From the NCBI GenBank assembly GCA_963966275.1, contig CAWZYQ010000016.1:1-38785 (forward strand): a DNA stretch of 38,785 bases, read 5' to 3'. The notes below the pieces were generated by a model. It worked only from the letters and a program-made list of their open reading frames with translations, had not been told where the DNA came from and did no database searches. Shown here piece by piece: positions 16,901 through 25,908 of the stretch; within the stretch, counting starts at the first letter, position 1; each line of letters starts with the position of its first letter. The position numbers and the translations under genes are program-made. This DNA is from UBA10427 sp003500135. GTDB lineage: Bacteria > Bacteroidota > Bacteroidia > Cytophagales > Cyclobacteriaceae.

Positions 16901-17866
16901 TCCTTCTTCCCTCAGTTTATTATATTTCTGCTGACCGTTGGGCAACAGTAACAGAAAGCCTTTAATGAAATTCATTCCATTGCGCTCAACTACCTCATCG
17001 GAGATCGGGTCTTCACCCAATAGAACGGTAAATAGGAAATAGCCAGGAAGGTTTCTTATGAAGTTCACTACGCGATCGCGAATATCACTGAAGAAATCCC
17101 CTATGCCATCTAATAAGCCTCTTTGTACGCCTGACCCTGATGTACGTGATATCTTTGGCTTTCTTTGCACTGTTGCCCCTTGCTGAACTGTATGCGTTAG
17201 CTCATGGGCAATCAGGTGTTGACCTTCTTCGCTGGAAGTATTGTATTCGCCTTCATTAAAGTACACATCTCTTCCGTGCGTGAAAGCTCTGGCGCCTATC
17301 TGGTTGCTCATTTTAACAGCGGAAGCATTGTTGTGTATACGGACATTGCTGAAATCGGCGCCAATACCGGATTTCATTTTCGGTCTTATGCCAGCGCTTA
17401 GAGGCGCGCCTCCACCCTTTGATGACGACAATCCCGATTCAAAACCTGAGGGTATATTACCTGTTCCGGCGCCGTCACTTTTCGTCATCACCTCACCGTT
17501 TTCAGCATCCGGGCTGTCTTCTAATAAACCACTCTTTTGAATTTCAGGTGTTGATTTCTGCTGAACCTCCTCGTCATCCGCTTTTTGAATAAAGGGTTTT
17601 CGATGAATAAAAGGCTTTGTTTGAAGGGCGTTGTTACCATCAAAAAGTGAGGTTGTGTCACTGCCCTTGACGACCTGGTCTGCCACCTGATCCGCCTCTT
17701 TTTCATGAGGATCATTTTGTGAGCCAATGGTGAGTTTAGGCTGAACCGCCTGAAAGAAAAAATCGGATGATGCCGTAGCCTGCTCATCAGCCTTTCGTTG
17801 GAAGAAAGGTTTGGACGCCGGTTGCGACGCATGGCATGATTTATGGCTATGGCTGGCTTCTTTCAT
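13913..17866 (-). CDS. Large DUF4157 (eCIS core) protein, putative injected effector
   Basis: A 1317-residue putative cargo protein. Residues 18-67 hold the motif KPFFQ...QPKLTIGSQNDPHEKEAD, and 84-97 repeat KPFIHRKPFIQKAD. The DUF4157 domain spans about 150-235, with HELTH at 221-225 (zincin site). Residues 264-620 contain three diverged repeats built around LLGEDPIS, LLGKDPIT and ILGRDIFT. Residues 620-975 are amphipathic helices with many hydrophobic stretches, which may insert into membranes. The last 290 residues or so differ in base composition. They include WVRMHLLTHRFMGSYLNSNL at 1126-1145 followed by TPARTGLNN, which resembles the core of DNA/RNA non-specific endonuclease-type tips. 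It starts immediately after the tape measure stop. eCIS effectors of this layout act in the target cell; toxicity here is inferred, and the nuclease assignment is tentative. Confidence 0.8.
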   Translation of the reverse strand: MKEASHSHKSCHASQPASKPFFQRKADEQATASSDFFFQAVQPKLTIGSQNDPHEKEADQVADQVVKGSDTTSLFDGNNALQTKPFIHRKPFIQKADDEEVQQKSTPEIQKSGLLEDSPDAENGEVMTKSDGAGTGNIPSGFESGLSSSKGGGAPLSAGIRPKMKSGIGADFSNVRIHNNASAVKMSNQIGARAFTHGRDVYFNEGEYNTSSEEGQHLIAHELTHTVQQGATVQRKPKISRTSGSGVQRGLLDGIGDFFSDIRDRVVNFIRNLPGYFLFTVLLGEDPISDEVVERNGMNFIKGFLLLLPNGQQKYNKLREEGALERSAQWIDQQLATIESIRNQASRAFQEAKDSIGPSDIFNVSGALRRVRSNFNPVISRAINFAQSVARQVLQFLKEALLNSLVNFVKDHTRAYPLLRVLLGKDPITQEEVPRTMENVIHAFLMLSESGEAYYNKMVETGALARAVNWMRMQLSTLPSREEVVGAFSRAWQEVTFDNLLQPVATFQRIYGILSDPIGRIVRFVGAVAYQILIFIKDAMLSWLQSHANEVPGYHLLTVILGRDIFTNQLVPRTATNLIRGFMGLIPGGEQQFQQMQESGVIPRLADRINSAVDTLRITWNFIRNLFVSIWRSMTITDLLLPLVAFGRIIARFREPISRLFAFIRVVITAIIEVLLRMMNFPIDLIGQIINNAMQAYQDIKRDPIGFLKNLMRAAKKGFQRFFDNFVQHLIGGVTGWLFSELEEAGITPPSDISFRSILGMAMEVLGITVDNIFARLAERIGQDRVDRIRSVMDRLTGIWSFVRDVMDRGAVAIWERIQQQLSNLWDIVVEGIRNWIVTRIVQRITARLLTMLDPTGIMTVVNGFITFFRAVQSFIEQLTKILQVINTFIQGVGEIARGNIQQAADFLENALSRALPVAIAFLANQVGLRGLGRRIGEMIGRAREAINSGIDWLIDRAISAGRAILNSLMGRGNPEEAQENEAQYGPEKAAQIEAGLNAVRTEEERLAQDGKISREQADQVAAHIRQNHPVFTSFVVVDGGDSWNYRYAASPEQELDTSTEKAEVEFPSMQLPAFNNSRASSFEAEYIKKDRVAGAPNSSNAGQNDGSLEGWEELRVSGLRESESWVRMHLLTHRFMGSYLNSNLTPARTGLNNPTFLELEADADNFVQANENEAIWYRVNISYQDVDIPSSISAVANTGRSSAKYLSSLSAAWGKYDKENNFNKIRHPEASKDTLNVSGINPPTFTGPAPSTKILTGQQFGVYKSNSEYNTNVALGAAIGVSEATIRDWLQNGVPNSRESALRSVDTEAMDTALNN

Positions 17867-19381
17867 TTACATATTATTCCATTTAACATGAAGCGGACGA
17901 GTCATCCAGGGCAGCTTTATTACTGAGTACGACCATGGTAAATGTTCTAAAAGGATGTCATACGATTGCTTTTCTACCTGCAGCAGATCGAAGTCCTCCT
18001 TCGGTTCTATTGAACCCCTGCGTTGTAAAAAGGAGACGCGTAACCCTTCCGGACTGGTTTTTTTCAATATTTTCCAATGACGGATTACGCTTTTGAGCAA
18101 AGTATCACATTCCGTTTGAAGCCCTTTATCCAGTTCATAAGACTCGTGAATGTAACTTCTATCTTCTCCGCACAATATTTTGGAAGTGGCATCACCACCA
18201 ATAGGTACTGAAAGGTCACCATATACCAAATAATGTAAGATCTGAATGGCAATATCGGGTTGTTTCAATTTATTCATTGACGCATCGCATGCCTTTGCCT
18301 CTTTAAATAGCGCCTGTAAAAAAGGGTGTAATAAAACCACCCCGGCGTCAAGCGCCAGCCGTTTGTCTGACTCTGTTGACCCTTCGCTTTTATGCCCGGC
18401 CCCTTTTTTTTCAGGTATCGGGGTTTCTTCACCGGTTTTTATTGATGATCCGTTCTCTTTTTGTAGTTCATCAAAAGCTTTTAGGTAAGCTTCGATATAT
18501 GCCCGAGGTAATTGCGCTTTGTTTTGTTGTAGAATATTTTCGAGGACTGCGACCCTTTTTCCAAGCTTTTCTTTATCAGTTTCTTTTAACTGATAATTGG
18601 CGGATTTTGCTCTACCATAGGTCGTGGTATCAGTTTGCAGTTTTAACAGGAATAACAGAACTTTTTTGAATTGTATTGCCTGATCATTTATTTGGGCCAG
18701 TTCAGTTAGCCAAAGGATCCAAAACAGGCTTAGGGACTGTCCTATTTGTCTTTTGGTAAAAACTTCAATTTGCTGATCCGTTGCAAAAGCACTTACCAAT
18801 GCCACTGCCTGATTAAAAGACTTATCCTCTTCAACCCGGCTTAGGAATTCAATAAAAGAAAAATGATCCATGCTCAAAAAACAACGAACAAACGCTGCTT
18901 CATTGACCAGAAGACTTTTTAGCGCTGCTCGTTTTTCCGGGATCAGTACAAAAAATTTTTTTACCTGATTTCGTTTTAAAGGGCCGGGCAGCGCGTCGGC
19001 TGACATTCTCCAAGGCCAGTGTCCGTGCTGCCAGAAGTACATCCAGTTCAGCAGATCGTCACTGGCTTTTAGCCGGATGGTCACATTATTATCTTCTTCC
19101 CATTCACGGCGAATTAATGCAAGCTCAAGCTTTTCTTTGAGCTGTCGTATGAGATAATCCTTCCAGGCATCCCAATTTTCCGCATAAAATCCGGACAATT
19201 CAATCTCCAGCTTTTCAATTGAAATCACCTGGCCTTCCGGGCAATTTTGATCCATCCAATTGGAAAGGCCATCGTCCATCGCCTCTTTCAGAACAGTACC
19301 AATTTGCTCCTGGAAGTATTTCGCCTCCTGCTCGTCCGGCAGGTGTGACTCAAGGTATATTTTATGGATCAAATGCTTCAT
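17867..19381 (-). CDS. Contractile injection system tape measure protein (Afp14/Pvc14-like)
   Basis: A 504-residue protein matching the CIS tape measure family, whose extended helical chain sets tube length and sits in the tube lumen. The N-terminus MKHLIHKIYLESHLPDEQEA and the following helix are typical. The family hallmark AGVVLLHPFLQALF occurs near residue 345, followed by IAIQILHYLVYGD and KILCGED, and the C-terminal LPWSYSVIKLPWM. The middle third is charged and helical. The start overlaps the stop of the PKD protein gene by 4 bases (ATGA), and its stop abuts the ATG of the large DUF4157 gene. Length is in the range of Afp14, suggesting a particle of ordinary length. Confidence 0.88.
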   Translation of the reverse strand: MKHLIHKIYLESHLPDEQEAKYFQEQIGTVLKEAMDDGLSNWMDQNCPEGQVISIEKLEIELSGFYAENWDAWKDYLIRQLKEKLELALIRREWEEDNNVTIRLKASDDLLNWMYFWQHGHWPWRMSADALPGPLKRNQVKKFFVLIPEKRAALKSLLVNEAAFVRCFLSMDHFSFIEFLSRVEEDKSFNQAVALVSAFATDQQIEVFTKRQIGQSLSLFWILWLTELAQINDQAIQFKKVLLFLLKLQTDTTTYGRAKSANYQLKETDKEKLGKRVAVLENILQQNKAQLPRAYIEAYLKAFDELQKENGSSIKTGEETPIPEKKGAGHKSEGSTESDKRLALDAGVVLLHPFLQALFKEAKACDASMNKLKQPDIAIQILHYLVYGDLSVPIGGDATSKILCGEDRSYIHESYELDKGLQTECDTLLKSVIRHWKILKKTSPEGLRVSFLQRRGSIEPKEDFDLLQVEKQSYDILLEHLPWSYSVIKLPWMTRPLHVKWNNM

Positions 19382-22300
19382 GCTTCGTCATTCATGTCGA
19401 GCAGTTCAATAGTTTTTTCCAATTGTATTTTTAGTACACCACGATCGCTTTCCATACTTTGCAAATACGCATCAATGTAGGTTCTAAGTGACTTATCTTC
19501 ATCGAGCTTAATACCTGTATTGGTTAATTGCTGAATTTGATTCACTAATTGATCGGTGAAGAAATCGTGCAGCTCTTTTTGTACATCTGTAATATCCAAA
19601 TCCTGGCATCGCAGTATGTTGAGGAGTAATTGCAGCAGAAGGCCCCAAATGGTTGACAGGGCTTTTCTACCTTCCGGACTATCGAGTTTCGCCAATAAAG
19701 AAGCAATATCATTCATTAAAGCGATGAACTGAGGGAAAAGGTTATCGTTAAAGTCACCCTTATACACCGCTTCCTGATCTTTTTCTACTGTAGCAAAAAT
19801 ATCCTTCACCTGAATGTAAATCCTCCTACCGTCGAAATCAGGAATGTCTTTTTCGTCGATCGACTCAAACTCTTCCTTTAATTTCTCAAAGTTTTCCAGG
19901 GCGACATCCAGGCATTGAGGTTCTTCCGGCTCATCTTCTTCGCATAACACTTCGACGGTTAGCGGATCAGTTGTAGTGGTACACCTGATGTTTGTGGCAG
20001 TTAAGGTCACATCAAATGTAACCGCTTTATTCGGTGTGATATCTTTATAAATATGTGTGATGAGCAGGCTGCTTCTTTCCTCAGTTGTGCCATCACCAAA
20101 GTTCCACTCAAAATCAAATTCGACGCCAGTAATCAGAGGTGTATTGTTCTTAAAGGTTACGATGGCGATCCCTTTTTTAAGGTCACACTGGATTTCTGAC
20201 ATTTCGATTGCCGGTTGTGGTTTATGGAAAACGATGGTGGTAGCATCGGTGATTTGCTCATTGACGGTAAAATTGATCACTTCACCGAAAAGGTCATCGG
20301 TCAATTTATCAGGGTCAAATACCCACTTACCCGCTTCATTTTTATAAACCATATCAGAACCTTTATCTGTTTTCACCTCTCCATCCTCCGGGACAACGGT
20401 AATAGGTACCGGCCCCATTCCTTCTTCGTAACAGATATGTTCCCGGATCAAAAGCGTTACTTTTTCTTTTGGCACAACGAAGCACATCGGCGGACAGTCG
20501 GAGCAGCACAAATAAGGAAGGGCAAAATCGGCCACTACCTGGTTGTCAGCAACAGGTACATCCGCTGCCTGTACTTCATAAGCAAACAATTCCCTTATAT
20601 AATTCTGAACACTGTTGTAATCCTTTTTTTCCACATAGCCACGCATTATGTTTTCGTCATACCTGAGGGTTTGAGGCTGCCCTTTTTTAGCCATCATATT
20701 CATCATGTAATTCACCGCATCCTCTTCTTTGGTATTTTTAGTAGCTTCTTTCTTTGAGGCCGATGCCACAGCTTCTTGCCGAGCGGGTTTACTTCTTCCT
20801 TTATAGACCAAAACAAAAGTACCACCCATTGGAACGCCGGCCATATGCTCCAGGCCCGGATGCTTTTCGATGTATTTGGAAAGCATCGTCAATTCAAGAA
20901 TTTTAACCTTTCTTCTTTCTATTTCTTCCAAAAGAATTTCGAGCTTATCGGCGGCGCAGCAATTAACTGCTACCTGGGCAAGTAGTTGTTCGTATTTATC
21001 TTCATACCCTACTTTAGTGTATCCGGTACGATAGAAATATTTACCCATTTTACTTTGCCAGCCTTTGATGTTTTGACACATGCGATCCATCGATACCTTG
21101 AATACATCGAGCTTTTCAACATCCAGCTCATTGATCGTGGCTGGTTTTTGTCGATTGATCTCATAAGCCAGCGCCAACATATTGACGGGAATGTCAACAG
21201 CCATCTCATAGAGTTCTTCATCCCAATTCTGAACTTCCTGAATTTCTTCTATCTGATTGATGGCAAAGTCTTTGATCTCGGCGTATGAAGCATCGCCATG
21301 ATTGTTGATGACGCCCTGAAACACCGCGCCGACATAGTCATCGTCAGTTACCAGGTTGTCTTCCACAACGTTACCGACATATTGCTGATAGTCACCGACA
21401 CCTACCAGGTAATTGGCCTTTTCATAGCCCACAAAGAGGGGTTGTTTTTGCCTTTCACCTACATAATAAAAATCCTCTTGGATTTTATCTTTGGCCCGGC
21501 TGGACTTTTTGTCTGATTCATTTTTGGTTTCCTTTGAAGTGCCTTTTGATGATTCCGTAATTATTCTGGAACCATATTCTTTATGCGATTCAGCTTCGCG
21601 CAAATAAAACCCGGAGAAAAATTTGGATATAGCCGACCAAACACACTTTTGCTCTTCCTGCCAGGCGCGAAGAATGACGAGAAGATCTTCAAAATAACAT
21701 TCATATTCGTTCAGGTCGATGCCATCGGCAATGTCACCCAACCGTAAACCAATCACTTCAACAGGCAGCTGGTTGGATTGTATCTGATTGGAAATAAAGG
21801 TTATGGCAGAATTGAAACTCTGTCCGATATGCCCTTCAATCCTAATAAAATTATATGGACTCAGGTCGTATTTTAATGGATCCACTATAGGCTCAATGGT
21901 CGAATAATTCGATGCCATGTATGATAAATGTTCATCTTCCCGGTGAAACCGTGTAAACCGCTCATTCCATACGTTGCGTATATTGGCATTCAGGTAAAAA
22001 GGGATGGCCCGATCACCCAGATCATCATCCGGTAGTCGTGATGGCGTGAAACGGATATTCGTATTCAGCTTTTTCTGATAATTGAATAAAAGCGCATAAA
22101 GACGTTGGAACAAAAACTGCACTTCCCTGATCCTTTCGTCGCCATAAGTGACAGCAGGCGAAGGATAGAAATTATGCCTGTACTGCGACTTGTGTTCATC
22201 TGTAACCTGAAGCTCACGAACCATAATATGCTTGGGAAAAGCCTTCACGTCGGGGCAGCAGAAAATACATAGGTCGTGTAGTTGGTTGCGCAATTCCCCA

Positions 22301-23226
22301 TAGGTTTGCAACACATCCCTGAAAAGGTCATAACGATACTGCACATCCAGATCAGGCGACTGCAGTTCAGTTTGGAAAATCTGAACCATTCTTGCCTGGA
22401 TACCAGAAATGGTGGTTTGATTTTTTGGGTCTATTAACCACTTGAAACCATCGAGCATAAAATTAATTCCGGTCTGCAGCGGTCCAAGAGTGTTCTTTAT
22501 ATTCTTTATGTAGGCATTTGCCAGGTTGTCGAATGACGAAGTGCGCGATTTGTTCAATATCACACGTGGCACGGCAACTTTGGGAAGGTCAAAAAAGCGG
22601 TTGCCTGCTTTACGACACGACCTGAAAATGCTATCTGTATTTTGAATAATGGATTCAAGATCGGTTTTTTTAATCAGCAAAGCATGGATGGTATTGATCT
22701 GCCGGTCGCCCTGGTTATCACAATCCAATTTGGTGCAGATGTCCGGCGCTTTTCCAAAATTTTCCATATACAGGATCAGCGCAAGTGAATTGGGGTTCAC
22801 TTCGGTATCTGACTGAAATTCAGAAAACGGCGCTAACCCGGTCACTTCATCTTCATCGGTATCATCAGGAAATAACTCCCACATTTCATATTGATTATCC
22901 CCATTAAAAAAATGCGGGTACCTTGCGTTATCATCCTCGAAAATTTTGTAATGGGTGAAAGTTTGTTCATCGCAGTAATGGATCAGGTCGCCATCGGTCG
23001 TTACTCCGACACCTTTAGAAAGTATGATCTTACCTTCTTCGCTGTTCCAATTCATTTCGAACCCGCATGCTCTACCGACTCCACTGAGTAGTATCCTGCT
23101 CAATCGCTGCTGATCTTCGAAATAGTGTACTATCTCATTGAGCTGTTCGGCAGTAAGCACCTGATTATCACGAAAAAGGCTGTATTCAGAGGTGATTTCT
23201 TCTAATTTGTAGGGTATCGTTGCCAT
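19378..23226 (-). CDS. Giant PKD-domain eCIS protein, possible baseplate, cage or fibre component
   Basis: A 1282-residue protein placed between the baseplate genes and the tape measure gene, where Afp carries its fibre gene. Residues 1-90 form a conserved start with LSKGVGVTTDGDLI, which looks like a small beta domain. Residues 230-540 and 650-790 are mostly helical. Residues 555-585 are a Ser/Lys-rich linker. Cysteine-rich patches occur at 753-757 (VNCCA) and 905-915 (YLCCSDCPPMC). One PKD domain lies at about 1008-1094, with the core FDFEWNFGDGT. The C-terminus is helical. There is no signal peptide. Proteins of this type recur in Bacteroidota eCIS clusters, but I know no defined function; surface attachment or a cage around the baseplate would fit. 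It lies 12 bases after the preceding baseplate gene. Confidence 0.75.
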   Translation of the reverse strand: MATIPYKLEEITSEYSLFRDNQVLTAEQLNEIVHYFEDQQRLSRILLSGVGRACGFEMNWNSEEGKIILSKGVGVTTDGDLIHYCDEQTFTHYKIFEDDNARYPHFFNGDNQYEMWELFPDDTDEDEVTGLAPFSEFQSDTEVNPNSLALILYMENFGKAPDICTKLDCDNQGDRQINTIHALLIKKTDLESIIQNTDSIFRSCRKAGNRFFDLPKVAVPRVILNKSRTSSFDNLANAYIKNIKNTLGPLQTGINFMLDGFKWLIDPKNQTTISGIQARMVQIFQTELQSPDLDVQYRYDLFRDVLQTYGELRNQLHDLCIFCCPDVKAFPKHIMVRELQVTDEHKSQYRHNFYPSPAVTYGDERIREVQFLFQRLYALLFNYQKKLNTNIRFTPSRLPDDDLGDRAIPFYLNANIRNVWNERFTRFHREDEHLSYMASNYSTIEPIVDPLKYDLSPYNFIRIEGHIGQSFNSAITFISNQIQSNQLPVEVIGLRLGDIADGIDLNEYECYFEDLLVILRAWQEEQKCVWSAISKFFSGFYLREAESHKEYGSRIITESSKGTSKETKNESDKKSSRAKDKIQEDFYYVGERQKQPLFVGYEKANYLVGVGDYQQYVGNVVEDNLVTDDDYVGAVFQGVINNHGDASYAEIKDFAINQIEEIQEVQNWDEELYEMAVDIPVNMLALAYEINRQKPATINELDVEKLDVFKVSMDRMCQNIKGWQSKMGKYFYRTGYTKVGYEDKYEQLLAQVAVNCCAADKLEILLEEIERRKVKILELTMLSKYIEKHPGLEHMAGVPMGGTFVLVYKGRSKPARQEAVASASKKEATKNTKEEDAVNYMMNMMAKKGQPQTLRYDENIMRGYVEKKDYNSVQNYIRELFAYEVQAADVPVADNQVVADFALPYLCCSDCPPMCFVVPKEKVTLLIREHICYEEGMGPVPITVVPEDGEVKTDKGSDMVYKNEAGKWVFDPDKLTDDLFGEVINFTVNEQITDATTIVFHKPQPAIEMSEIQCDLKKGIAIVTFKNNTPLITGVEFDFEWNFGDGTTEERSSLLITHIYKDITPNKAVTFDVTLTATNIRCTTTTDPLTVEVLCEEDEPEEPQCLDVALENFEKLKEEFESIDEKDIPDFDGRRIYIQVKDIFATVEKDQEAVYKGDFNDNLFPQFIALMNDIASLLAKLDSPEGRKALSTIWGLLLQLLLNILRCQDLDITDVQKELHDFFTDQLVNQIQQLTNTGIKLDEDKSLRTYIDAYLQSMESDRGVLKIQLEKTIELLDMNDEA

Positions 23227-23238
23227 AATTGCGATGAT

Positions 23239-25908
23239 TTATGTGGTTCCCAAATTGGTTCTGTTAAGGATGATCCGGTTTGCATCGGTGTCGGAACAAT
23301 CCGACAGGGTGCCTTCCGGGTAAATGGTGTGTACTTTATGCAGACACCTGATGAATTCCTGCAGCGTATCCCGATAGGTCGGAAAAAAATCGTTTCGTCC
23401 GGTCTCATCGAGGCGCTGCCATGTATGCAATACTTCCAGCCAGGCTTTGTAGCACACTTCAAATTCGGCCATTTGCTCCTGACCGATAAAGCAAATCCTG
23501 GGCAATATGTGTGAAGGGGTTTCCGTTCTTATAAGTTTATCTAAGAATTTCCTGAAATCGATATTGGATAATCGTTGTGTCCATCCCGGCAGGATAACGC
23601 TTATGCGGAAACTGTAGGGGTCTATTGGGCCACAGGTATGACAATTGGCATCTACGCAAACGGGCAGAAACATTTGCATTTCAGGCGTTGGTTCGATGGC
23701 CGGCCTAACTAATATGTGCTCAATAACATACATGCCGTCTTCGGCTACCTTGCCATACAGGTAATCCATTATGTCTATTATGGCTGCCTCTGTCTCTTCA
23801 GGTGAATCAAAAAACTGTATTCTGCGACCTACCACCTCTCCGGTTTCATCGATCACGTTGAAAAAATATTGGTCTTCATCTTCTGTGAGTTTCACCTCAT
23901 AATTCTGCCTTGACCAGCCCAGCAAAATGGTGATCCACATTTCTTCGTATGCCTCATCACGGTCGTGGTAGTGCTGGCTACTGCTTAGCAATATGTTTTT
24001 GTCGTCGTCAAATACGCGCCAACGCCATTCCGATTCGGTGTCGCTATCTTCTTCCTGGTATATTTCGAAAGGCACTGAAGACAGGTTCCTGCGATGATAA
24101 TCGCGCATGCCACTCAACCGCGCTACCCGCTTTTGTAATCCTGAAACATTATCGGTATCCCAGAGCTCCACGTCCGTATTGTAATAGTCAAATGCATGCG
24201 CACGACAACGGCTGATCCCAGGGTAGTCAAGAAGGAATTTGACCTTATGTCTTATGATCGCATCTTCTGCGCTTCCTCCGAACAATTCGCGCATGAGAAA
24301 CGAAAATTCCCCAAATCGTTCAGCAAAGCGTGCGACCAGGTGGTCCAGTAATGTGTTTTTTCGCTCGTGATAGTTATCAAGGTCTGCAGTCAATGCTTCG
24401 ACAATGCTGTCCCGGTTGGCCTTGCCCGGTATCAACTGGTCAATATCGGGAATATCGTGTACGGCTTGTGCAAAATAACTTTTAGGAATAGCATCATCGG
24501 CATGTAACAAATCTTTCACCTGCGATAATTGCTTCATGTACAATGCCAGCAATTGATCAAAAAACAAAAGGTACCCCTTGAGTTGTAGAGCCTGGGCCTT
24601 TCTGGGTTCAGGGGCACTACCGGGCAGACCTACCTCGTTGATGCCGTAGTTATCCGGAAAGTCGAGCTGGACACTTCGGTACTGCGCCAGTTCACGATAG
24701 CGGCCCATGGGCATCGGCATGTCTTCCATGGTTTTGCTTTTCAATCCGGCTTCGAGTTCAGCCACCATACTTTGAAAAAGCAGCAAGGCTGAATCTTCAT
24801 CGAGTTGAATTGGTATATCTGCTTTTTGATAGTTGATCACGGTAAGGTCCATATCCAGATCGGGCAGGGAATCACCATAGAATTTAAGTATCCATTCGTT
24901 GTCGGTAAAGAAGTCGCCGGCAGAGCGACTCATGTAGAATTCCCTAACTAACTTCACCCCATCCAATTCCATGATCAGCGCGATCAGGTCACTTGCGCGC
25001 ACTTCACGGCACAGATCTGATGCCTCCAGCTCATCGTCATCGATAAAACCATAATTCAAAACCGGGGTTTCAAACACCTCATCTACTGTTAAGGGATTAC
25101 CCTCACCGTCAGTTTTATCCAACATCCCCTCGAGTGAATAAAAATTCACCGGTGGGTTGAAATACTGGTAAACGGCATATAATATATCGGCATGCACCTC
25201 CTCAGCTTTAGCATTCGGTTCCAGTTCGATCTCAATACAGAGCTTAACCTTTTCAATAGGCACTTCCTGCACCTCGATCAGATCTTCGCAGAGGTTCCGG
25301 TTTTTATGATAGGTTTCCCTTACCAGGGCGATCACTTCCTGTTTTTTCTCTGTCCTCTCTGTTTCGTCCTCGATATCCTGAATTTCTTTGTCAAAATCGA
25401 CCAGGATATTATAAAGCCCTTTGAGTTTGAATGTTTTCTGCTCTTTATCAGACGGCGGCGGAGTGTAGGACAGGGTACCGAAAGTGTCGGCTCCTTCTTC
25501 CCATTTAGCTTTGCAGTCCAGGTGTAGTGAAATCTCATTGTTATTTAGCATCCAGGCATTTCTTACGCCGTCGAGATCTATCATTATTTTGCGGTAGTCG
25601 AATTCGGTAACCGGACAGGTGGTCAAAATCGTTTTGGCCGAAAAGAACTTCTCATGCATTGCTTCCTGATTCTTTTCGGGTTCTGCTACCAGGTCTTCCA
25701 CCGGGTGATCAATGCGATACCCCAGGTCGGTAATAGCATAACACAACAGCTCAAGCATGGTAATGCCCGGATCGTGTATGTTGTAGTCCGTCCAGATCTT
25801 CCCCGCCAGTTTTTCGATATATTCCAAACCCTTAGTTCGCAACTCTGCATAGTTCCGGTCATATCCGGTAGGCGCTTGTTTCGATATAGTCAGGTCTTCT
25901 TGTTTCAT
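23239..25908 (-). CDS. Baseplate J-like protein, second (Afp12/Pvc12-like)
   Basis: An 889-residue baseplate wedge protein. Near the N-terminus, WTDYNIHDPGITMLELLCYA followed by ITDLGYRIDHPVEDLV is the typical start of this family. The C-terminal FRKFLDKLIRTETPSHILPR block is also characteristic of the Afp12 group. In the particle two such proteins form the wedges around the spike hub and trigger sheath contraction. I use the ATG at 25908, which overlaps the stop of the first baseplate J gene as ATGA, and not the TTG at 25917. Acidic insertions (DEDQ, EEDSDTESEW) lie in the middle. Length is similar to Afp12 relatives. Confidence 0.88.
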   Translation of the reverse strand: MKQEDLTISKQAPTGYDRNYAELRTKGLEYIEKLAGKIWTDYNIHDPGITMLELLCYAITDLGYRIDHPVEDLVAEPEKNQEAMHEKFFSAKTILTTCPVTEFDYRKIMIDLDGVRNAWMLNNNEISLHLDCKAKWEEGADTFGTLSYTPPPSDKEQKTFKLKGLYNILVDFDKEIQDIEDETERTEKKQEVIALVRETYHKNRNLCEDLIEVQEVPIEKVKLCIEIELEPNAKAEEVHADILYAVYQYFNPPVNFYSLEGMLDKTDGEGNPLTVDEVFETPVLNYGFIDDDELEASDLCREVRASDLIALIMELDGVKLVREFYMSRSAGDFFTDNEWILKFYGDSLPDLDMDLTVINYQKADIPIQLDEDSALLLFQSMVAELEAGLKSKTMEDMPMPMGRYRELAQYRSVQLDFPDNYGINEVGLPGSAPEPRKAQALQLKGYLLFFDQLLALYMKQLSQVKDLLHADDAIPKSYFAQAVHDIPDIDQLIPGKANRDSIVEALTADLDNYHERKNTLLDHLVARFAERFGEFSFLMRELFGGSAEDAIIRHKVKFLLDYPGISRCRAHAFDYYNTDVELWDTDNVSGLQKRVARLSGMRDYHRRNLSSVPFEIYQEEDSDTESEWRWRVFDDDKNILLSSSQHYHDRDEAYEEMWITILLGWSRQNYEVKLTEDEDQYFFNVIDETGEVVGRRIQFFDSPEETEAAIIDIMDYLYGKVAEDGMYVIEHILVRPAIEPTPEMQMFLPVCVDANCHTCGPIDPYSFRISVILPGWTQRLSNIDFRKFLDKLIRTETPSHILPRICFIGQEQMAEFEVCYKAWLEVLHTWQRLDETGRNDFFPTYRDTLQEFIRCLHKVHTIYPEGTLSDCSDTDANRIILNRTNLGTT

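Noticed and set aside
14940..17100. Several antisense open frames of 65-140 aa within the large effector gene
   Set aside because: They overlap a continuous 1317-codon frame with clear domains and show no recognisable protein features.
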